Shown: one piece after another, positions 10,201 to 22,174 of the stretch
How positions within the stretch are numbered: position 1 is the first letter of the stretch
Layout of the letters: the number at the start of each line of letters is the position of its first letter
Origin: Anaeramoeba flamelloides
Lineage: Eukaryota; Metamonada; Anaeramoebidae
Assembly (NCBI GenBank): GCA_027625915.1
Contig: JANTQA010000033.1
Location: 4,216,001 to 4,280,000 of the forward strand
Reading direction: 5' to 3'
Length of the DNA stretch: 64,000 nt
Notes under the pieces: generated by a model
What the model was told of the DNA's origin: nothing
Seen by the model: only the letters and a program-made list of their open reading frames with translations
The model's database searches: none
Made by a program: the position numbers and the translations under genes

Positions 10201-10850
10201 AATTTAACTCACTTTAAAATGTTAATGGAAGTTTTTTTGAGTGTTTATCCTATATTCTTATCAAAAAAATATTTTCAAATTTTTAGATCAGAATCATTTT
10301 TTCTTATTTTGCAAATTTTTGTTTTTACTTTTTCAGATTTTTGTTTTTTTTTTGTTTTTCTTTTCTTTTTCTTTTTGGTTTTTCTTTTTTTTCGATTTGT
10401 ATTATCTATTTTTTTTTCTTCTTTTTTTATTTTTTTTTGAATTTTTTTGAAAATTTTTTTATGGCAAACAATCATAGAAAAAAAAAAAAATCATCGAAAA
10501 GACAAATAATCACTTTGAAAATTTCGACTAAGTGATTTCTTTCAAAAATAAAATTAATTATTTGTAAAGAATCTTGTTGTTCAACTTTTTTTCAGTGAAA
10601 GTTTAGTAATAAAAAATCCGTAATTCTCATTTCAAAAATTGTGACGCACTTTTTTTTGGTTTTGAGTTTTATTTTTTTTAATTTTTAAAATCTCAGGTTT
10701 TTTTATATATTTAAAATGATTTAAAAGTTAATTACAAATCAGATTTAATTATTAATTGTTCTTGAATACTAAAGGATAAATTTTTTTTCTTCAATTTATT
10801 ATTACAGGTAAGTCACAATTTTTGAAATAGTGTTTATATATTCTGTGTAT
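10195..10850. repeat. Dispersed repeat family G, copy 1 (inverted relative to 59345-60000)
   Basis: The reverse complement of 59345-60000 matches along about 650 bp: 'ttagatcagaatcattttttct', 'cgaaaagacaaataatcact', 'agtttagtaataaaaaatc', 'ttattaattgttcttgaatactaaaggat' and 'agtcacaatttttgaaa' occur in the same order. The middle (10330-10450) is pyrimidine-rich and gives spurious open frames. It abuts the decayed LINE, but the match to the second copy stops there, so G is treated as a separate element. Confidence 0.8.
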
Positions 10851-11250
10851 CTCTTATATTTTTACAAATATTTCACACAATACTCCAATTTTAACAAGGT
10901 GGAAATACTGTGTTTAATTGCATTTATTGAAAATTGTTTTGGAAAATGGATTAAAAATTCTTCATTTATTTGTACCCGTTGAAAAAAAGTAATCTTTTAC
11001 AAAATTCAGATTTATTCCAACAAAAAAATAAAAAAAAAAAAAACAAATAAATAAATAATTTAAAAGATCTTTATGTTTTCTTGAATTATTAAATATCATT
11101 AGATATATAAATAAAGTAGTATTTTTTGAATTTTTAAATTTTAACAAAATGAAAAAAAAAAAAAAAAAAAAAAACGTTTACTTTATAAATAAAATAATGA
11201 TACTTAGTAAAAAAAAAATAAAAATAAAAAAAAAAATCAAAAAAGGATGA
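10851..11250. other. 3' flank of the DOCK gene
   Basis: AT-rich with long A runs (11029-11043 and around 11160). It contains the untranslated 3' region and downstream sequence of the minus-strand DOCK gene. No repeat recognised. Confidence 0.4.
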
Positions 11251-14200
11251 TTAAAAAACTTCATCTGGCTGTATATTTTTAAGAGAAGATTCCAATTTTT
11301 TATTCATTGTCTCCAATTGTATTTTCATTTTATCATGGAATGGTCTAAAGTTATCTGGGCACAAACGGTTGTGTAATCTGAGACCGACATTTAGGATGTA
11401 TAGTTGGTTCGTTAGCAATTGTTTCATTTTGACGACCAAGTGTTCATTTTTTGGGTTATCGACCAAATACTTTAGTTGGAAAAAGGCGTCTACGTACATT
11501 TGCACGCCGCCATTAACTGCAGCGTCAATTACGCCATTCAGCGCCATTGAAAAGGGGTTTGTGTTCTGGATTGTTTCTGTTTGATATTTGGTGATAATTG
11601 AGATGAGGTCTTCGTTTTTATTTTCGATCGAGTTAACGCCGTTTTGTATTGGCGATATTTCGATGGTTTTGCTTTTTTTCACCTTCAGCCTTCTGCAGGT
11701 GGTTGGGAAATAATCTTCTGTGATCATATAAATGTTTCTAATCCAGAGATCGGCAAATTCGTTTGAAGATTTAATTGTGGACTTTTTGAAAGGCTGAGAA
11801 TAGACAAAGACGTTAACCTTACCTTCCATTTTATGCTTCAAGATCTTTTCTGGGATCGATCGATCGTATACAATTTTTTTACCATGGAGCACGTCCATTG
11901 AGCTTGGCAATACGGTACAAACCTGGATGTACTGGCCCTCGCCATTCTTTTGATCTTCGTTTGGATCCTTTGAATCGTAAGCGGCCTTGGGGAATTTGAT
12001 TTTCAATTTGTCCATAAACTCTGAAAGCTGCTCTAACTCCTTGCCCTTATAGATAAAGGTTTGATCTTTGAGCCCTTGGTATTTTTCGTCCTCGAACCCG
12101 CACCCAAAGTAGCCGACTCTAAAATATGTCGCATAGAAGCGGTCCACTGTGACAATGTTTTTATAAAATTCCGATTCCTTGGACAAATAATGGTTCAATT
12201 TGGAATAGCTGTAAGTATCGGCATAATATAGCTTGAGGTACTGTATCTGCTCAATGGCCAATTCCCAAGATTTGCCCTTATTTAAGTAATCAATTGCCTT
12301 TTTCAATAGGCTTTCCTTGCTCGCTGTTTGGAATTTTTTTTGATTTTCATTTTTTTTTTGGTTGTCCTTATTCGTCTCGTTATCGTTTTTATTGTCTGTT
12401 GAGCTGTTCGAATCCCAATCCAATATTTCGACTAATTTTAGCAGGGATAGGCCTGCTTCTGTAAAATTGGAGTTTTGTACGTGCAAATCGCACAGCAATT
12501 GGCAATACCGGGCAAACATTTGGTATCTTTGTGTTTTGAATAAATAATCGATGATGTCAATCAAAACTTGGCTTTTCTCTTCTTCGAATTGCTTGCCTCT
12601 GAATTCCTTTAATTTGGAGCTTCTTTGGATCAATTGCTTCAATTGCTCGAGGAATTCCTTACCGAGCTCCTCTATGGATCGCCATTTGGCAAATTTCTTT
12701 TCAAATCTATTGAAGAAATAGTTTATAAATGTCTCGTCGTTTTCTGTGTCAATGATGCTGCCGACCATTGCGACTGTGCCCTGCTCGATCCCTGATATTT
12801 CGCCCTTTTTCGCAAATTCTTCTAAGAAGAGCGTAAAGTAAAATTCGAATCCGTAATTGACGAGCCCCTTATTTTCCAATAGTAGCAATTTCAAGAAATA
12901 TTCCACCTCGTTGGGAATAAAATTAATGATTTTGTCCTGTAAGCAGTACCAGCAATTATCCAAAATGATCGCCGCAACTTCTCTTAAATCGCCGTATTGG
13001 TCCTGAATGAAATCTGCCTTTGAAGAGAATTTCTTGTTTGTCCTCAATTCGGGCAGTGTAATGAATTCTAATAACGACAATACAAAGAGCCTCCAAATGT
13101 TGAATTGGAAATTTTCACCGAGGAACTTTTTAGTCAACAGTTTGGAAATGTTTTTGAAGGTTTCAATAATAACCAAAAACCTGGCCATCGGCAGATCAGT
13201 GGATTCCAGCAACCCTGAATTCTCAAATTGGTCGTCATCGATTTTCAAAATTAATTGGCTCTTTTTGGTCAATATATTTAAAAATAAATTAAAGATCTTT
13301 TCCAATAGAATGGTTTGATCCTCGATCCTTTCGGAATAGCTGTCCAACAAGATGGAAATGTGCTCGCTATTCGTCATATGGAACAAACTTAAAAAGGACG
13401 AAATTAGGGAGCTTTCAATGACTATTTTTTTCTCTATTTGCTGGTTAAACTTTGATTTGATGTCTTGAATGAGACTTTCATTTTTGGATTCCAATTCGTT
13501 CTGCTTTTTTTTCAGTTCCTCTTGCTTTAAAATTGTATTTTTTTTCAAATTTTCCAACTCCTGTTTGTTGTTTGTATGCTGTTCGTCAATGGCCTTATCT
13601 TGTTCTTCCTTTAACGCGTTTATTAATTGGTCATTATATTCCAGGCCTCGGAAAATTTCATGAAGGAACGGTAGTAATTGCGTTGTCCATTGGAAGAGAT
13701 CATTTTTCTTCTTCGATTTTTGAAATGTTTGAATAATTAAAGAATTGATAATCGAGACACAGATTTCGTTCAGCGTTTCTCCAATGAGAATGTTGCTATT
13801 AATTTGCTCCTTGATGACCTTAATAATAATTTTCCGTGATTCAGTCTGCTCTACTAATTGGCCCGTGGCAATGGATTTGATCCAAATTAATTTATCCCTC
13901 CTCATCAGATCCCTTCCTTCCACATTGACACTTTTGATCATTTTGGCTAATAGGTTTGCCGTTAAATCGAGATCAAAGATTTTCAACAGGTCCGTAAACA
14001 AGGTTTTGAAAAATTTTAGTGCCACATTTTGCGCACTTTTCACCCACGTTGGTTCTGTTAGCGACATAAAGTCACTAAATAAATTCATTAATTTACTAAA
14101 TTTTTCCTTGAAATTCTCATCAGAAGTTAAATTTTTTTGGCTTTGAATGTTTCTTTGACCTTGATTATTATTCTGGTTGCCATTGTTATTATTATTGTTA

Positions 14201-16572
14201 TTTGGATTAAATTTTTTATTGAATTCGTAACTATTGCCAATTAATTTAAAAATTAATTCCAATCCCTTCATTGTTTGCAAAACTTGCCTCATTTTGTCTC
14301 CCTCTTCAATTTTTAATACATTGGTTAGAGTCTTTACAAATGTTAAGTAAATTGTTGAAAAGTGTTTTTGATTTTCAATACTTGCATTAGTTTTTTCCAC
14401 ATTGTAATATTCATTTAATAAATAATCCAAAACAGATCGATATCCCTTAGTCTTGATGATATCATTGTAAACATTCAATACCTCTTCAAAGATTCTTTCT
14501 TGCACTTGGCTTTCATTACCCTTTTCATTCAAAATTTCGAAAAGGGTATCGAAAATTTTGGCAATAAATTTGATTTTTTCGCTGGAATTAACATATTTCA
14601 GCTTTTGGAAGACTTCATTCAAATTGTTAATATTCTTTCTCCAATCGAAAAACGCGACCAATCTCTCGTGCTGAGTTAACGACGTGGAGCATAAATTCAC
14701 AGTGACAGTTAGGGCATTTTGGAAGCTTATCACCTTGGAATTCTTTTCCTTCGATTCCTTGCTGGTGGGCAAATAGAAGAGCGTATTTTTTCTTGCCAAT
14801 TTGGTATCCCATTTATAGAGATCAACTTTTTTTTCGCCTTGATCAATAATGGAATTGTCTGGGTTTGTTAACCGGATATAGCCTACAGAATAAATCTGCG
14901 ACGAGTTTGGTTGGGAGCTATAAATTTCAAAATACAGCTCTGCATTTTGATACTCCTGGGGGGTTAAGTTGATTTTCAATGTTTCGTTCCATTTCGGATC
15001 ACTCTTGGAACTGCACACATAGCTTGTGTACATATCCATGGTCTCGCCTGCCCCGCCATAGCTAATTGCCTTGGGGCGAAATGGCTCGTCTTTCGTGTTT
15101 TTGCCATCCTGTTGCTTCTGTTGGCCATTGCTTTCACTTCTATTTCTCACTGTGACCCTCAATTCCAAGTTTTTGAGTTTCTTTGCGTTGATCATGTTAC
15201 AGCCATTGAGTGTGATGTACAAATCGTTTCTTTGGTAATTGGGCAAAATGATTTCGGGGAACCTGGGTTTGATCGTTGGCGGGATGTCCTGCAATTTGTT
15301 TCCCTCATAATCGGGGTATGTTTTGATTACATGATCATAATCGCCCATATAGCACTTTATTTCGATGTTGACGCCGACACACGAGCTTTCCTTGAGCAGA
15401 TTGACATCGTTTTTGATGACCAATTCATGGAGCTTCCCAAACTTGGTTTCCTCGGGGTGGAAGAAGATCGGCAAGCTGAGATTTTGCTTTTCATTGGTGG
15501 ACGCTTGTATAAAGCTTTTGTCGATCTTGTGCACGGCGCACCCCAGCGGCCGTCGGTACACTGGCCAGTTTTCCTTCTTTTTGGTTTTTTTCTCTTCCTT
15601 GTTAAAGAGCCCCAATCTGAAGACGTGTGCGACTAAATAGAGATCAGAGTTGATCTCGTTTTCGTTCAGATCTTGGAAAATGGTTTTCAATTGCTTTTTT
15701 TGTTGATCGTTCGAGCCCATTTTGGATCCCATGCCTCCTCCGGCAACAATTTTCTCAATCGAAAAGCCTTCGCTGATCATCGTCTTGTCCTTTGCAGAGT
15801 ACAGCTGGAAAATGACGGTCGTGGGCTCAGTCATGCTCGTAATGATAAATTGGAAATCTAGCAGCATTTGCAGCTTGTTGCTTGTTGTGATCCTTCCCGT
15901 GACACGCGTCTGCGAAATCATGTCGCTGTGGTTGTTTTGCAAATAGAGCTCGTGGGCCTTGCAAACGCCCAGGTAGTCGATCATTGCCGGATCCCCGTTT
16001 TCTCGTCGCACCTGCTTCTTGATCGAAAAGATCGCATTGATTTGATCCAAATTGCTGACAATACGCTGCTTGATCGCAAATAGGGACTCCTTGGGCGTCT
16101 TCTTGGAGAGAAATTCCGTTCGGAACTTGATTAGTTGATCCATTATTTGGAAAATTGTTTGGATGTCCTTGCCCTTGACTCGCTCATATCTTGTCGAATA
16201 GATTCTCTCGCTCAAATGCTGAAGCGAGTTCTCGCACTCCAGAATCACGGGATCAAATTCGCGGACGGGATGGCAGTTAAGCGACAAAAACTCTTCCTTG
16301 GTGGGCCCCTTGCCCTCGGTGATCTTGACAAACTTTGTTGGGAAGATGCCCCTCCTTTCGGTAATTAATGTGCTTCCGTAGAGCCACTCCCCGCCATACT
16401 TTTCCTCAATAAGGATCGGCTCACCAATCGTCCGCAGTGTTAGGTGATCCTGGTGAACGCCAATGAAGGTGTGCTTTGTATAACAAAAGCCTTTGTTGAT
16501 TTCCCATCTCTTGTTTTCTTTTTCTTTTTCTTTTTCGATTTCGATTTCAATTTCAATTTCCTTTTGGTTCAT
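11251..16572 (-). CDS. DOCK-family guanine nucleotide exchange factor (DOCK180-like, with SH3, DHR-1 and DHR-2)
   Basis: Single-exon gene for a 1773-residue exchange factor that should load GTP onto a Rac/Cdc42-type Rho GTPase at the membrane. Domain order: an SH3 domain at about residues 27-86 (DHLTLRTIGEP, GGEWLYGS, RRGIFPTKFV); a helical N-terminal region; a C2-like DHR-1 domain at about 445-640 (RNDLYITLNGCNM, SDPKWNETLKINL, ELYFEIYSSQ), which in relatives binds phosphoinositides; an armadillo-like helical middle with a poly-Asn insert and a short coiled coil near 995-1050; and the catalytic DHR-2 from about 1330 to 1765. DHR-2 signatures are DLHVQNSNFTEAGLSLLKL, QVCTVLPSSMDV and NGVIDAAVNGGVQMY. 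The last keeps the Val-Asn of the nucleotide-sensor loop. The N-terminal SH3 places it with DOCK-A/B (ELMO-dependent, Rac-directed) rather than the zizimins; no ELMO gene is in the window. The ATG has A at -3. The N-terminal 'EIEIEIEKEKEKE' run is low complexity. GC content is far above the flanks, most strongly in the 5' third. Confidence 0.95.
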   Translation of the reverse strand: MNQKEIEIEIEIEKEKEKENKRWEINKGFCYTKHTFIGVHQDHLTLRTIGEPILIEEKYGGEWLYGSTLITERRGIFPTKFVKITEGKGPTKEEFLSLNCHPVREFDPVILECENSLQHLSERIYSTRYERVKGKDIQTIFQIMDQLIKFRTEFLSKKTPKESLFAIKQRIVSNLDQINAIFSIKKQVRRENGDPAMIDYLGVCKAHELYLQNNHSDMISQTRVTGRITTSNKLQMLLDFQFIITSMTEPTTVIFQLYSAKDKTMISEGFSIEKIVAGGGMGSKMGSNDQQKKQLKTIFQDLNENEINSDLYLVAHVFRLGLFNKEEKKTKKKENWPVYRRPLGCAVHKIDKSFIQASTNEKQNLSLPIFFHPEETKFGKLHELVIKNDVNLLKESSCVGVNIEIKCYMGDYDHVIKTYPDYEGNKLQDIPPTIKPRFPEIILPNYQRNDLYITLNGCNMINAKKLKNLELRVTVRNRSESNGQQKQQDGKNTKDEPFRPKAISYGGAGETMDMYTSYVCSSKSDPKWNETLKINLTPQEYQNAELYFEIYSSQPNSSQIYSVGYIRLTNPDNSIIDQGEKKVDLYKWDTKLARKNTLFYLPTSKESKEKNSKVISFQNALTVTVNLCSTSLTQHERLVAFFDWRKNINNLNEVFQKLKYVNSSEKIKFIAKIFDTLFEILNEKGNESQVQERIFEEVLNVYNDIIKTKGYRSVLDYLLNEYYNVEKTNASIENQKHFSTIYLTFVKTLTNVLKIEEGDKMRQVLQTMKGLELIFKLIGNSYEFNKKFNPNNNNNNNGNQNNNQGQRNIQSQKNLTSDENFKEKFSKLMNLFSDFMSLTEPTWVKSAQNVALKFFKTLFTDLLKIFDLDLTANLLAKMIKSVNVEGRDLMRRDKLIWIKSIATGQLVEQTESRKIIIKVIKEQINSNILIGETLNEICVSIINSLIIQTFQKSKKKNDLFQWTTQLLPFLHEIFRGLEYNDQLINALKEEQDKAIDEQHTNNKQELENLKKNTILKQEELKKKQNELESKNESLIQDIKSKFNQQIEKKIVIESSLISSFLSLFHMTNSEHISILLDSYSERIEDQTILLEKIFNLFLNILTKKSQLILKIDDDQFENSGLLESTDLPMARFLVIIETFKNISKLLTKKFLGENFQFNIWRLFVLSLLEFITLPELRTNKKFSSKADFIQDQYGDLREVAAIILDNCWYCLQDKIINFIPNEVEYFLKLLLLENKGLVNYGFEFYFTLFLEEFAKKGEISGIEQGTVAMVGSIIDTENDETFINYFFNRFEKKFAKWRSIEELGKEFLEQLKQLIQRSSKLKEFRGKQFEEEKSQVLIDIIDYLFKTQRYQMFARYCQLLCDLHVQNSNFTEAGLSLLKLVEILDWDSNSSTDNKNDNETNKDNQKKNENQKKFQTASKESLLKKAIDYLNKGKSWELAIEQIQYLKLYYADTYSYSKLNHYLSKESEFYKNIVTVDRFYATYFRVGYFGCGFEDEKYQGLKDQTFIYKGKELEQLSEFMDKLKIKFPKAAYDSKDPNEDQKNGEGQYIQVCTVLPSSMDVLHGKKIVYDRSIPEKILKHKMEGKVNVFVYSQPFKKSTIKSSNEFADLWIRNIYMITEDYFPTTCRRLKVKKSKTIEISPIQNGVNSIENKNEDLISIITKYQTETIQNTNPFSMALNGVIDAAVNGGVQMYVDAFFQLKYLVDNPKNEHLVVKMKQLLTNQLYILNVGLRLHNRLCPDNFRPFHDKMKIQLETMNKKLESSLKNIQPDEVF

Positions 16573-19500
16573 TTTCTTGAAATATTCTTTGGTTTGTTTG
16601 GTTGGTTTGTGGTTTGTGTTTTTGGTTGTTGGTTAGTTTGGTGTTTGTGAAAAGAGTTTTTAAAAAAAAAAGAATTGTTTTTTGTTTTTGCAAATTTGAA
16701 AAAAAAAATTAAAAAGAAATTTTAATTTTAAAAAAAGAAAAAAAGATAAAAAATAAAATTGCTTAAAGTACTTGGAAAATTTTTCTTCCTTTTACAATTT
16801 CAGTCAATGGAAAAATTTATTTTGGTATTTCTTCTTTTTTTAAATATTTAAAAATTTTCAACAAGACTTTTTCATTTATCGCCTTTTGTAGTAAGTTCCA
16901 TAATCGTGAAGAAACTAATATCTGAGGAAAAAACATTTAGTGTTGACAATTCAGACCTACACTGCTATTTGATTGATTTTTTCTCGAGATTTTTTTTTTT
17001 TTTTTACAGGCTTTTTTGGTTTTTTTTAATACAGAAACCTTTTGTTCCAAAAAAATGTCTCCTTGTAAATTGATACTATTGTGTTTGAAGATTAATTAGA
17101 AACACCTTTGGTTTTTACAAGTGAAATCCGGTCTTGTTTGTTTAATAGTACTGAATTCTACTTTTAAAATTATTGTTTTGAAAAGAAACAAGCTTGATCG
17201 TGGAAAAACTGTAAATCTTATAAAAAGGAAAAAAAATCGATATATTTGTTTTGGAAAAAAATCCCATTACAATGATGCTAATTTGAAGACAGACATTTTA
17301 AATTTTTTACAAAGCCCAGAAGTAAGAAGCAATTAGATTGCAAAATATTATTCATTTTGATTTATTGTTGATTTTTGAAATTTAAAAATAGGAACTAGTT
17401 TTACGAATTTTGAAATGAAATAAGCTTTATTTCCACTTTGTTTTTTTTTTGTTGTTTTTTAGTTTATTAATTTCATGTAAAACTCAAAGAAAATTACACT
17501 GACATTAACTTGTATTTCTGGTGTTGTTCTGAAAAAAAATTTGATCTTGGATTTACAAGAATTGAACGGAAATAAAAAAGAAAAGAAAAGAAAAGGAAAT
17601 CTTTTTCAAAGAACTGTTCCATACTTGACTAAATTTTTCTTCTCTCTACAATTCTCGAAAATTCCTTTTATTTCGAATTGTTTTGAAACACCAAAAAAGA
17701 ATGAATAATAAAAAGAACTTTATGAGTAAAAACGAACTTTAGAAACAAAACATTTACTTGAAACTGAAAGGAAAATTGAAACAACATTCTATCAAAAAGT
17801 TTTGGTTTCAAAATATTTAAGGTGACTGTAACATTGTTAGATTTAAGTGCGAAGGAAACAGGTTATTTTACCAAGTGGTTTATTATTAATAGGGAGTATA
17901 AGGTTCTCATCAAAATAAAGAAACAAATATTTGATTTTTGAGAAGATAATTAGAAAATAGCAGAAAAAAATTTTAGATAAAGTAACAGGATCATTTAATC
18001 TTATGTTGGTCAAATATTTAGAAGTCTTTTATAAAAATATTAAAATCATAAATTGTGTTTTTCAATTTCTTTTTAGAAATTAGAATTTTCGTGTATTTAT
18101 AGTCTATTTCAAAATTATTCCTACTAAAGGAACAAAGAAAAAAAATAAACTTCATTTCAAAAATTTGGAGTAAGCCCAAAATCAAAAATAGGCAAAATAA
18201 AAATCCAATTTATTATATTTTCCTAACGTAATATAAAACCATATTTAAATTACAAAGTATTAATGTTTTTATAAATAATCATTTCCGACCAAATAAAAGA
18301 AAAAAATTTAAATTTAAAAATAAAAAAATTGGTGTGTCTCAAATAATGAAACGAGTGGAACAAAAAATGTATTAGTAAATTTGTTGAAATTTCAACAAGA
18401 ATTGTTGATCGATCCAATAATAAGATACCATCTACCAATTGTATGTGTTTTTTTCAATTTAACAGAACTCAACACTATCCTTCTATCTACTATCGAAAAA
18501 AAATTCCAGATCTAACGAAACAGATTAGATAACTTGAAAAAAGGAAATTAAAACAAAACAGAAAAGAAAAAAAAATGAATAGTTTGTCAAATCAAAATTC
18601 TTTCCAAATTAAATGTAAAATGTGGTATTGCTATAATTTCAACTGTTTAAACTGTGTCAAAACTTTTGGAATTTAGTTTATTTTCCAAGTTTGTAAATAA
18701 TAAATTTAATGATAAGTATGTCTAGAGAAAAGGTTATGCTATTAGGAATAAGATATGACTTTTGGACTTGTCTTTTTTTGGGCTTTATTTTTTTTAATTG
18801 TTATTAAAAGTTGTGAAAATTTATTTTTTACAAAATCACAGTAGTTACAATCTTGATAATCATAACCCAGTTTAAGTAATGGCCGAATAAATCTACAGAG
18901 GGATTCATACAATCGTTTTAACTGTAGTTATTTTCCCACACCCAACAATTCAGCCTGTTTCACTTTATTTAAGATCAAATAAGATCATTTTCTCATTTCT
19001 TGTGAAGATTTTTTATCACTTGTACTTGATCGAAATATTTAAAAAAAATCAAAACCTGATAACTCAATAATTTTTAAAAAATGAAAAAAAAGAACATAAT
19101 TGATTGTGAATCGGAAATCTATATATAATTCCAATTTTTTTAATAATAAATGATTTTTGTTATTACCTTTCAATATTGATCATTTTCTCTTTTTTTTTTT
19201 TCAAATTAAAAAAAAAAATGATCTTAACCTTTCAATATTTTGATAATTACTTATTGGTATTTTTTAAAGGAAGCCTATTTCTTTTCAATACACTTTAATT
19301 AATTCTCATATATTTTTTAGATCTAGAATAAATTGATATTTTGATTATATATTAATAAGTATTTTAAGTCAGGTTTTACCAACTCGGATTATTTAAACTC
19401 AGCTATCTACATAAAGTTACTTTATTACTAGTACCCGTTTTATCTTTGGTTAATAATTCTTGAGTTGAAGTTTTTTTTATTATTATTTTTAATTTTATTA

Positions 19501-21051
19501 TTATTTGAAATTATTTCTGAAAGGTTAAAACCAAAAGATAAAATTAAGAGAAACTGTCATAAAACGTGACTGCAACAACAATTTTGATTTAAATTCAATT
19601 ATAGTATATACATATATATATTTCAAAAAAAGTGTATATTGTTTTATATTTGATAGAACCTTTCTTTTTAAAATTTCCTTTCATAAATATGTAAAAGAAA
19701 ATTCAGTCGATTTTATAAAAAATGGGATCAATATATAATGTTATTTTTGAAATTACGTCTAATAAATAATTAATAAAGGATGAAAAAACAAATCTAAACT
19801 AAATCGAAAATAATTGGGCACAGTTTAAACAGCTAGAATACTAAAAATAGTGTACTTTACATATTATGAGGGATTATTTTAGATTCAACAAACTATTTCA
19901 TTTTTTATCTTTTTTGTTATGTTTCAATTTTTTTTTCCAGTTACCTAATCTTTTTCCCTAGTTCTGTAATTTCTTTTCAATGGCTCATTGAATGTTATTG
20001 TTGGGTTTTTTAAATCGAAAGATCACATACACTTGGCATAGTATTTTATAATTTGATCGATCAAGGTCTGTTGGTAAACTTTCAACAAAAAAATCAATAC
20101 ATATTTTGTTTGGCTTGTTTCAACATTTTTGATACATATACTTTTTTTTTACTCGTTTGATATTTTTTTCATTTATTTAGATAACAAATGATTATTTATA
20201 AAAACATTTATACTAGGAAAATGAAATCGGGTTTATATTACGTTTGGAAAAATATAATCAATTATTTTATTTTTTTTTTTGGCTATTGTTGATCTTGGGT
20301 AGGTCCAAATTTTTGGAATGGGGTTTAGTTTAAGTGATCGAAAAACACTATTGAATAATCATAAGATTTTTTTTTACCATATGAATTTAGATGTTTGTTT
20401 TGTTTATTTTTTATTATATTTTTTCGATTTTTTTTTTTTTTCTACCATTTTAAGACTTCATCTACAAAGCACCTTTATATAAACTTTTAAACATAGTTTT
20501 TTACTTATTTTTTTCATTCTGCTTGATAATTATGAAATATTTACTAATTATTAACACAGACCGAATAATTTTTTATAAATAAATACGACTTATAATTTGA
20601 ACTTTGTTGATAATGAACTTCTCAAAAATTACCATAATTAATAAAAAAAAAAAAAAAAGAAATTTTTTTCAATAGAAGATTTTATTCCCTAAAACCAAAA
20701 CACACACATTTAAATAATGCCCAATATTACCAATTTAATAGAAATCCATGGGCATAATTTATTCAAAAAAAATGTATTTTAAAGAGAATTCAGAATAAAT
20801 ACTTTAACATTTTGAATATATTCTCTCAAAACAAGATCTCTAAAATGATGAGAGGAATTGATGGTAATCCAAATCGGGTCGGTTTTTTTTCTTTAAAATT
20901 TACAATTTAAATTTATGGGAATAAAATCAAAGAGCTTTAATGACTATAAAAGAAGATAACCAAAAATCGTAAAAGAATAAAATTCAAAAATAAATATTCA
21001 TTATTAGTTGTCTACTTTAATTTTGAAATTGTTTTTAAATTTTAATAAATA
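16573..21051. other. 4.5-kb AT-rich spacer upstream of DOCK
   Basis: Presumably holds the DOCK promoter, but no element can be named. Open frames here are short and compositionally random. A segment near 20040-20190 ('tttgatcgatcaaggtctg', 'tttcaac', 'tgatacatatac') may be a distant R3 repeat. Confidence 0.4.
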
Positions 21052-21449
21052 CAGCTGTTTCAAGCCTACCATGAAAAATTTGTCAATATAAAATTTTGAT
21101 GTTGATATAGATTTTTAACTCTAAGAATAAAAGAATAATAAAGCTTATATTGAAAATCTTTTCATAAATGAGTTGATATGAAATATATTCTTCTAATGTG
21201 ATCGAAAAATAAATTCATTTTTTAGAGGAAATTGTGTGCCTCTCTTAATTAATTTTTGATGTTTAGAATCATTTTGGGTTCTAAAAATTTATTTTTTGAA
21301 AATCAGAAAAAATTCTTGAATATTGACTCATTTAAGAATTTTTTTTTTTGAATATGAGCTTTCTTATTCTTATATTTGAACTTTGTAACAAGTTATATCA
21401 ACATCAAATTTTGATATTGATAAAATTTCAGGTAGCTTTGGATTGACTG
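21052..21449. mobile_element. TA-flanked foldback element (family M2), copy 1
   Basis: Left end CAGCTGTTTCAAGCCTACCA and right end, reverse-complemented, CAGTCAATCCAAAGCTACCT, with TA on both sides (21050-21051 and 21450-21451). The inverted homology continues inward (an 'aattttgatgttgatata' block near 21095 against its complement near 21410). It has the same terminal design as 54540-54988. Non-coding. Confidence 0.75.
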
Positions 21450-22174
21450 TAACTATTCAAAAACCAATATTAAAAAATCAAATCCTGTTCTAAATCATAT
21501 TTCATGTATCGAACTTCTCAAAAACAGCACATTTCACATATTATAAGAATAATTATTATTTCTTAAAAGTGTTTTCACTCTTCACCCATTTTTTTCAAAA
21601 GGCAAACAATAATAATTACAATTATAAATCTAAAAAAAAAATCACCAAAAAGTTTTTAAATGGATCTTTGAGAAGAACTATTTGCTAGAAAGTTTAATAG
21701 GTTAATAATTTTTAACCAATTCATAATAAGCTTTAAATTTAATACTATTATTTTCCAATTAATAAATGAAAATTTTTATTTCAATTTCCCAAATGAGAAT
21801 ATTAATTATAGCTGATACAATCAAATAAGAAGAGGAAAAATTTTATCATAGAGCTATCTAAGGAAATTTAATTTGTTGTCTAAAAATATCATTTCTAAAC
21901 AATGTTTTAAAGATCTTTGGATTTTCTTCCACTCCTAAACTAGAACAATATTTTTGGATGTTAATTAAAAATTTTCATTTTTTAATTGGAAAATATTAGT
22001 ATATTAAAACCTTCTGACAATGAAGAAACTACTTTATTATAATCGGGATTGAATAATTAGGGGATATTATTTTTAAACTAGAAACGTATTTGTTAACTCA
22101 GAAGAATTGTAGATTAGATCTTGTTACAATTTCGTTTATTGTTTCAAAAATAGTACTTTTTTGATAAAAAATTA
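21450..22174. other. AT-rich spacer
   Basis: Nothing recognised. Confidence 0.4.

Noticed and set aside
10219-10535. Phe-rich and Lys-rich small frames
   Set aside because: They arise from the pyrimidine-rich core of repeat G, which also occurs at 59740-59870 without conserved coding.
13745-15640. Plus-strand frames of 133 and 174 codons opposite the DOCK gene
   Set aside because: They are antisense shadows of a conserved, GC-richer exon and show no protein signature of their own.
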